Origin: an uncultured Oscillospiraceae bacterium
GTDB lineage: Bacteria; Bacillota_A; Clostridia; Oscillospirales; Oscillospiraceae
Length of the DNA: 10,554 bases
Direction of reading: 5' to 3'
Assembly (NCBI GenBank): GCA_900757695.1
Contig: CAAEOU010000100.1
Coordinates: forward strand, 1 to 10,554
Made by a program: the position numbers and the translations under genes. Under the pieces are notes generated by a model that worked only from the letters and a program-made list of their open reading frames with translations, was not told the origin of the DNA and did not search any database. Position 1 is the first letter of the stretch, and every line of letters starts with the position of its first letter. Positions 7,339-10,554 of this stretch are shown piece after piece.

Positions 7339-7367
7339 GACTTGCAAAAAATGAACTAATGCAAGTC
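7339..7367. repeat. GACTTGCA inverted repeat upstream of symporter promoter
   Basis: GACTTGCA (7339-7346) and its exact reverse complement (7360-7367) are separated by 13 bases. Further TTGCA copies lie at 7321 and 7393. The repeat sits roughly 80-110 bases upstream of the predicted symporter transcription start, where an activator or repressor could bind. No known regulator motif was matched. Confidence 0.4.
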
Positions 7368-7401
7368 GAAATGTCAAAATGTGAAAGGAATCTTGCAGGA
7401 A

Positions 7402-7445
7402 TAAAACAAAAGAAGGGGAAGCGGATTTTCTTCCGCTTCCCCTTC
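7402..7445 (-). terminator. Terminator of the perR-rubrerythrin unit
   Basis: A perfect 14-bp stem (7412-7425 with 7432-7445) with a 6-base loop is followed on the minus strand by TTTTGTTTTA. It lies 23 bases after the rubrerythrin stop codon and is a typical intrinsic terminator. Confidence 0.9.
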
Positions 7446-7468
7446 AAAATACCCTGTTTTACGGCAAA

Positions 7469-8065
7469 TTACTTGCCAAAATATCTCTTGAGCAGGCCAG
7501 CCAGTGCCTTGCCGTGACGGGCTTCGTCACGAGCCATCTCATGGACGGTATCATGGATTGCATCCAGACCGTTCTTCTTTGCTACGGTAGCCAGCTCCAC
7601 CTTGCCCTCGGTGGCGCCGTACTCGCAGTCCACACGCCAAGCCAGATTCTTCTCGGTGGAAGCGGTCATGTTGGGCTCCAGCTCGGTGCCCAGCAGCTCG
7701 GCAAACTTTGCGGCGTGCTCTGCCTCTTCATATGCGGCCTTCTCCCAGTACAGGCCAATCTCGGGATAGCCCTCACGATGAGCGATACGGGCCATGCACA
7801 GATACATACCCACCTCGGAGCACTCGCCGGTGAAGTTGGCCTTCAGCTGCTCGAGGATATATGCCTTGTCTTCGTCGGAAACAGCGGCGTTGTTCTTAAC
7901 GGTGCTGTCGTATACGCCGTACTCATGCTCAGCGGCCAGCGTCAGCTCGCCCTCGAGCTTCTTGAACTTGTCGGCGCCAACGCCGCAGAGGGGACATTTG
8001 AAATCAGCGGGCAGGGACTCGCCCTCGTAAACATAACCGCAAACAGTGCAAACATACTTAGCCAT
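7469..8065 (-). CDS. Reverse rubrerythrin (rubredoxin domain at N-terminus)
   Basis: The 198-residue protein begins with a rubredoxin domain: Cys6 and Cys9 in CTVCGY, Cys24 and Cys27 in CPLCG. A ferritin-like four-helix diiron domain follows, with ligand motifs GECSE, YEEAEH and ARDEARH. This order is the reverse of classical rubrerythrin and matches the reverse rubrerythrins of clostridia, which reduce hydrogen peroxide (and oxygen) with electrons from NAD(P)H via partner reductases in the cytoplasm. Length is normal. The start at 8065 is chosen over an in-frame ATG at 8080 because GGAGG lies 7-8 bases ahead and the product then begins directly at the rubredoxin strand. The 57-base gap to perR holds no clear promoter or terminator, so the two are probably co-transcribed and induced when PerR is oxidised. 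Confidence 0.93.
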   Translation of the reverse strand: MAKYVCTVCGYVYEGESLPADFKCPLCGVGADKFKKLEGELTLAAEHEYGVYDSTVKNNAAVSDEDKAYILEQLKANFTGECSEVGMYLCMARIAHREGYPEIGLYWEKAAYEEAEHAAKFAELLGTELEPNMTASTEKNLAWRVDCEYGATEGKVELATVAKKNGLDAIHDTVHEMARDEARHGKALAGLLKRYFGK

Positions 8066-8122
8066 AATTGTTACCTCCATAAAATTGTTTGTAAATTGGT
8101 GATGGGGAAAACCCCGGTGTAC

Positions 8123-8518
8123 TTACGAAATGGATTCTTTTCGACATTTGGGGCATAGCCCCGTGAACCGGAGACTGACGCCGCTGATCACATAGCCGCT
8201 GGCAGCTTGCGCAGCCTGCATGATCTCATCAGGAAGTGTGATCTCAAATAGATCCCGTACAGTACCGCAGCCCTTGCAGATCAAATGGGTATGCGGGGAA
8301 ATATTTGCGTCAAACCGTTCCTGTCCGGCCACTACGCCCACCGACTGGATCAGACCCGCATTCTTTAACTGGCTCAGGTTCCGATAAACGGTTCCAAGAC
8401 TAAGATCGGGGAAGTCGGGGTGGAGTTGGTGATAGATCCAATCGGCGGTGGGATGAGAAGTGGTGCTGCGGAGACAATCATAAATTGCCTGACGCTTTTT
8501 GCTGAACCGCTGAATCAC
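8123..8518 (-). CDS. perR: PerR-type peroxide-sensing Fur-family repressor
   Basis: The 131-residue protein has a Fur-family winged helix (residues 1-75, with SLGTVYRNL as recognition region) and a dimerisation domain. Structural zinc ligands are Cys81, 84, 122 and 125 (two CxxC pairs). The regulatory metal residues correspond to those of Bacillus subtilis PerR: His22, Asp70 (RFD), His76 and His78 (HTH), and Asp89. Asp at position 70 is typical of PerR rather than Fur and is associated with metal-catalysed His oxidation by peroxide. The start is GTG; an in-frame TGA two codons upstream rules out an earlier one. AAGGAG (8531-8536) is 12 bases away, rather far, which may weaken translation. A Fur-type palindrome in its leader suggests autorepression. 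The next gene is a peroxide-removing rubrerythrin, a pairing also seen in other clostridia. Fur or Zur is less likely. Confidence 0.88.
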   Translation of the reverse strand: MIQRFSKKRQAIYDCLRSTTSHPTADWIYHQLHPDFPDLSLGTVYRNLSQLKNAGLIQSVGVVAGQERFDANISPHTHLICKGCGTVRDLFEITLPDEIMQAAQAASGYVISGVSLRFTGLCPKCRKESIS

Positions 8519-8542
8519 GAATCAAACCAGCTCCTTTCTTGA

Positions 8543-8557
8543 TAACGATAATTGTTA
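8543..8557 (-). promoter_or_regulatory. PerR/Fur-type operator
   Basis: TAACGAT-A-ATTGTTA is a 7-1-7 palindrome with one mismatch between arms; one more matched pair flanks it (8542/8558). It matches 9 of 14 positions of the PerR box consensus TTATAAT-N-ATTATAA. It lies just downstream of the perR -10, about +8 to +22, a position that would block transcription. Confidence 0.6.
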
Positions 8558-8571
8558 TTGTTTATGTCTGC

Positions 8572-8600
8572 ATTATAGCACGCAGAATGGCCCTTGTAAA
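8572..8600 (-). promoter_or_regulatory. perR-rubrerythrin promoter
   Basis: On the minus strand, TTTACA (8595-8600), a 17-base spacer and TATAAT (8572-8577) give 5/6 and 6/6 matches to the sigma-A consensus. The predicted transcription start is near 8565, about 47 bases ahead of the GTG start. Confidence 0.75.
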
Positions 8601-8612
8601 GAGGTTAGTCAC

Positions 8613-8648
8613 AACTTTTTCAAACTTTTTTGAAAAAGTTTTTGTTTT
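8613..8648 (+). terminator. AT-rich stem-loop with T-run reading on plus strand
   Basis: AACTTTTTCAA (8613-8623) pairs with TTGAAAAAGTT (8630-8640) over 11 bp and is followed by TTTTTGTTTT on the plus strand. No plus-strand gene precedes it. It lies directly upstream of the perR -35. It could end an antisense transcript or be a dispersed repeat; its role is unclear. Confidence 0.4.
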
Positions 8649-8654
8649 CAATTA

Positions 8655-8686
8655 AAAAAGTGCTGGGCCTTTGCCCAGCACTTTTT
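8655..8686 (-). terminator. Terminator of the family 3 glycoside hydrolase gene
   Basis: A perfect 14-bp stem (8655-8668 with 8673-8686) has a 4-base loop and A/T arms, and gives a T-run on the minus strand just after the hydrolase stop codon. The symmetrical arms make it usable in both directions. Confidence 0.9.
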
Positions 8687-8699
8687 GCCGCTATGAAAT

Positions 8700-10091
8700 T
8701 CATTCCGAAATAATGCCGTATTGAAGCTTTGCGGTTAAAATACGAGTCACACTGTCGTTGATCTGAGATTCCGGGATCGTTCCGTCTGCAACTGCCTCAG
8801 AAACTGCGCTGACCACAGAGGAAATGTTGCTGACACACAGCAGCATATCGCATCCGGCGGAGATGGCCTTGACCGCACACTCGGCACCCGTATAGTTCTG
8901 GGAGATGGCGCCCATATTGAGCGCATCGGTGATGATAATGCCGTTATATCCCAGCTGGTTCCGCAGAAGATCCGTCACAATGGTCTTGGAGAGGGAGGCG
9001 GGGCTGTCCGGATCAATGGCGGTCATGGTCATATGGCCTACCATGATCATGGGTGCTCCGGCTTCGATGGCGGCCTCAAAGGGCTTGAAGTCGCAGGCCT
9101 CCAGTTCCTCCAAGGTCCGGTCAGAGGCGGCAAAGCCATCGTGGGTATCGCCGCCGGTGCTGCCGTGGCCGGGGAAATGCTTGGGCGCACAGAGCATGCC
9201 GCCATCGGTGAGTCCCTTTACCACCTGTGTGACCATGCTGGAAACCAGATCCGGGTCAGAGCCAAAGCTGCGGCTCTTTACCACGGTGTTTTCCTCATTG
9301 GTGAGTACATCTGCCACAGGGGAGAAATTGACGTTAAAGCCCAATGCGGTCAAATCGCTGGCCTGCGTTGCGCCAATATTGTAAGCGGCCTCCGTATCAC
9401 CGGCTTCACCGTAGACGGCCATGTCATCAAACTGCGTTGTACCAAGGGCGTCTGCGGCCCGGGCTACACTTCCGCCTTCTTCGTCAACACCGATAAACAG
9501 CCGCCGCCCGGTAAGCTCTTGTGCGTAGGATTGGATATCTGAGATCATGCTGGTGGTCTGGTCAACAGTGACCAGATTGGAGCCGAAATAAATGATGCCG
9601 CCCACCGGCCACTGGGACAGGGCTTCACGGGTCACATCACCGCTTTGCGTGACTTTGGTGTAGCCGGTCAGCGCTTCGGGGGTGACAAAGAGCATCTGAC
9701 AGATCTTATCCTCAAGGCTCATGCCGGACAAAATGGTTTCGGCACGGACGGTGTTGGGGTCTTCTGCAGGAGCGTCAGGCTCGGCGGAAACCACTGGGGC
9801 AGCTTCCTCTGCATCGGAGCCGGTATCTGCCGGCGCTGTGCTGTCGGAGGGGGCATAGGGCGTAGGGGATGCGATTACCGCTGGGGACGTATCCGGTACA
9901 GCCTGACCTTCCAGCACGGCGCCTGCCTCTGCGGCCATTTGATCAATGTCTTGTGTGGCTTCGGCGGATTGCTCGGCCTGAGATGCAGCGAGGGTGCTGT
10001 AGCGGCCATCAAAGAAAAAGGCAGCGCCTACCGCAATCAGCGCAATGATTACAATGATTAGAAATGCTGAAATAAAAAAACGTTTTCCCAT
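8700..10091 (-). CDS. Membrane-anchored glycoside hydrolase family 3, NagZ-like beta-N-acetylhexosaminidase
   Basis: The 463-residue protein has a basic start and one hydrophobic segment (about 5-27, no lipobox Cys), so it is probably a signal-anchored extracellular enzyme. An Ala/Pro/Glu/Asp-rich linker (about 31-115) follows, then one GH3 N-terminal domain. Motifs match NagZ: DEEGGSVAR (203-211), NFSPVADV, SRSFGSDP, the catalytic loop KHFPGHG with Asp315 and His317 as the acid/base pair (304-317), and the nucleophile Asp389 in ITDALNMGA. There is no C-terminal GH3 sandwich domain, as in NagZ. It likely cleaves beta-linked GlcNAc from peptidoglycan fragments at the cell surface, like the secreted Bacillus NagZ. 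ATG10091 is chosen over an in-frame ATG at 10139 because GGAGG (10098-10102) lies 6 bases upstream and the membrane segment then sits at the N-terminus. It has its own terminator. Confidence 0.9.
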   Translation of the reverse strand: MGKRFFISAFLIIVIIALIAVGAAFFFDGRYSTLAASQAEQSAEATQDIDQMAAEAGAVLEGQAVPDTSPAVIASPTPYAPSDSTAPADTGSDAEEAAPVVSAEPDAPAEDPNTVRAETILSGMSLEDKICQMLFVTPEALTGYTKVTQSGDVTREALSQWPVGGIIYFGSNLVTVDQTTSMISDIQSYAQELTGRRLFIGVDEEGGSVARAADALGTTQFDDMAVYGEAGDTEAAYNIGATQASDLTALGFNVNFSPVADVLTNEENTVVKSRSFGSDPDLVSSMVTQVVKGLTDGGMLCAPKHFPGHGSTGGDTHDGFAASDRTLEELEACDFKPFEAAIEAGAPMIMVGHMTMTAIDPDSPASLSKTIVTDLLRNQLGYNGIIITDALNMGAISQNYTGAECAVKAISAGCDMLLCVSNISSVVSAVSEAVADGTIPESQINDSVTRILTAKLQYGIISE

Positions 10092-10127
10092 CGAAAACCT
10101 CCATTGCGTGGTGTCCACTGTTCCTAC

Positions 10128-10156
10128 AGTATACTCCAAAAGACGGCGTTTTTCTA
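10128..10156 (-). promoter_or_regulatory. Candidate promoter of the glycoside hydrolase gene
   Basis: On the minus strand, TAGAAA (10151-10156), a 17-base spacer and TATACT (10128-10133) match the sigma-A consensus at 4/6 and 5/6. Spacing and position, about 40 bases ahead of the start codon, are suitable, but the -35 is weak. Confidence 0.4.
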
Positions 10157-10268
10157 CAGGAAAACAAATTTTCTTTTCGGTTTTGCATCGATATTCCGAA
10201 ATTCTTTAGAAAATATCATGTAAGTTTTGACAAAATTCACGGTTCTATCACACAAAGCAGGAAAACTA

Positions 10269-10277
10269 TGATATAAT
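10269..10277 (+). promoter_or_regulatory. Extended -10 promoter of the zinc-ribbon gene
   Basis: TGATATAAT is a perfect TATAAT (10272-10277) with the TGN extension. No good -35 lies at 17 bases; the only TTGACA nearby (10227-10232) is 39 bases upstream and too far. Transcription would begin near 10284. Confidence 0.55.
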
Positions 10278-10287
10278 GAACCATATA

Positions 10288-10309
10288 CCATGGATTTATA
10301 TGCCATGGA
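10288..10309 (+). repeat. Twin CCATGGA repeats in the zinc-ribbon leader
   Basis: CCATGGA occurs at 10288-10294 and 10303-10309, with starts 15 bases apart. CCATGG is self-complementary, so the pair is both direct and inverted. It lies just after the predicted transcription start and before the Shine-Dalgarno; it could be an operator or a small hairpin, or chance. Confidence 0.3.
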
Positions 10310-10320
10310 AGGAGAATGAT

Positions 10321-10554
10321 TTGCAGAAAGGAATGAAATGTATGGCTGAGGAATCCTCTGTTTATAAAATATGCCCCCAGTGCGGCCAGTCTGTATCCGT
10401 AGCGGCAAAGTTTTGCCCTACCTGCGGAACGCCTTTTACCACTGAATCCTCTGATTTCGTAGCATATGAGAGATTTCAGAACCAAGGCGGCGCACCGAAT
10501 GGGGCCAATATGGACGACACCATGTCCTATTCGACGGCCAATGCGCCGCAGGAC
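10321..10554 (+). CDS. Zinc-ribbon protein, N-terminal part (cut by window end)
   Basis: The frame is open to the end of the window (78 codons) with no stop, so the gene continues beyond it. Near the N-terminus, CPQCG and CPTCG, with 10 residues between the inner cysteines, form a double-CxxC zinc ribbon of the kind found at the start of many Firmicutes membrane or regulatory proteins. A polar Gln/Asn/Gly/Ala-rich stretch follows, like a linker. The TTG at 10321 is taken as start because AAGGAG (10309-10314) lies an ideal 6 bases ahead. An ATG at 10342, giving MAEESSV, with AAAGGA 9 bases upstream, is a real alternative. The gene is divergent from the glycoside hydrolase and has an extended -10 promoter. 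The function depends on the missing part. Confidence 0.75.
   Translation, partial: MQKGMKCMAEESSVYKICPQCGQSVSVAAKFCPTCGTPFTTESSDFVAYERFQNQGGAPNGANMDDTMSYSTANAPQD

Noticed and set aside
8104..8115. GGGG-AAAA-CCCC mini-hairpin between perR and rubrerythrin as a terminator
   Set aside because: Only 4 bp with no T-run; unlikely to stop transcription between the two genes.
10227..10232. Perfect TTGACA as -35 of the zinc-ribbon promoter
   Set aside because: It is 39 bases from the TATAAT, too far for one promoter, and no -10 lies at the right distance.
10154..10485. Two minus-strand open frames upstream of the glycoside hydrolase
   Set aside because: They overlap the promoter regions and the zinc-ribbon start, have no recognisable domain and use A/T-rich codons unlike the other genes.

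Overview
The window looks like chromosome of a strictly anaerobic, Gram-positive, gut-type Clostridia (Oscillospiraceae-like; this placement is an inference). The reasons are strong GGAGG-type ribosome binding sites, TTG and GTG starts beside ATG, moderately high GC with G/C-ending codons, a PerR plus reverse-rubrerythrin oxygen-defence pair, and two Fe-S Old Yellow Enzyme (OYE) reductases of the kind common in gut anaerobes. No rRNA, tRNA, CRISPR array, insertion sequence or phage gene was seen.

Left part, plus strand (1-5769): three genes in a row. The first encodes a beta-helix-like repeat protein with matching 45-residue modules at both ends, a (Gly-Gly-Pro)8 insert and no visible signal peptide. 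Two paralogous reductases of the 2,4-dienoyl-CoA reductase / OYE type follow (FMN barrel, four-Cys Fe-S site, two dinucleotide folds). Both have altered active-site motifs, so their substrates cannot be read from the sequence. A 13-bp stem-loop precedes each reductase, and a candidate promoter overlaps the second stem. A bidirectional terminator closes the block at about 5903-5939.

Middle part, minus strand (5949-8518): a sodium:acidic amino acid symporter (TTG start, clear promoter, leader hairpin), then a perR-reverse rubrerythrin pair. The pair is transcribed from a promoter with a PerR/Fur-type palindrome just downstream of its -10, which suggests an autoregulated peroxide/oxygen response.

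Right part (8655-10554): a membrane-anchored family 3 glycoside hydrolase (NagZ-like beta-N-acetylhexosaminidase) on the minus strand with a long acidic linker. Divergent from it is the start of a zinc-ribbon protein that runs off the window.

The most unusual part is the left block: an apparently cytoplasmic, Cys-rich beta-helix protein next to two divergent flavin/Fe-S reductases. The reductases probably reduce an activated double bond in an organic acid, steroid, pigment or similar compound. Whether the beta-helix protein binds substrate, scaffolds the enzymes or is unrelated cannot be settled from sequence alone.
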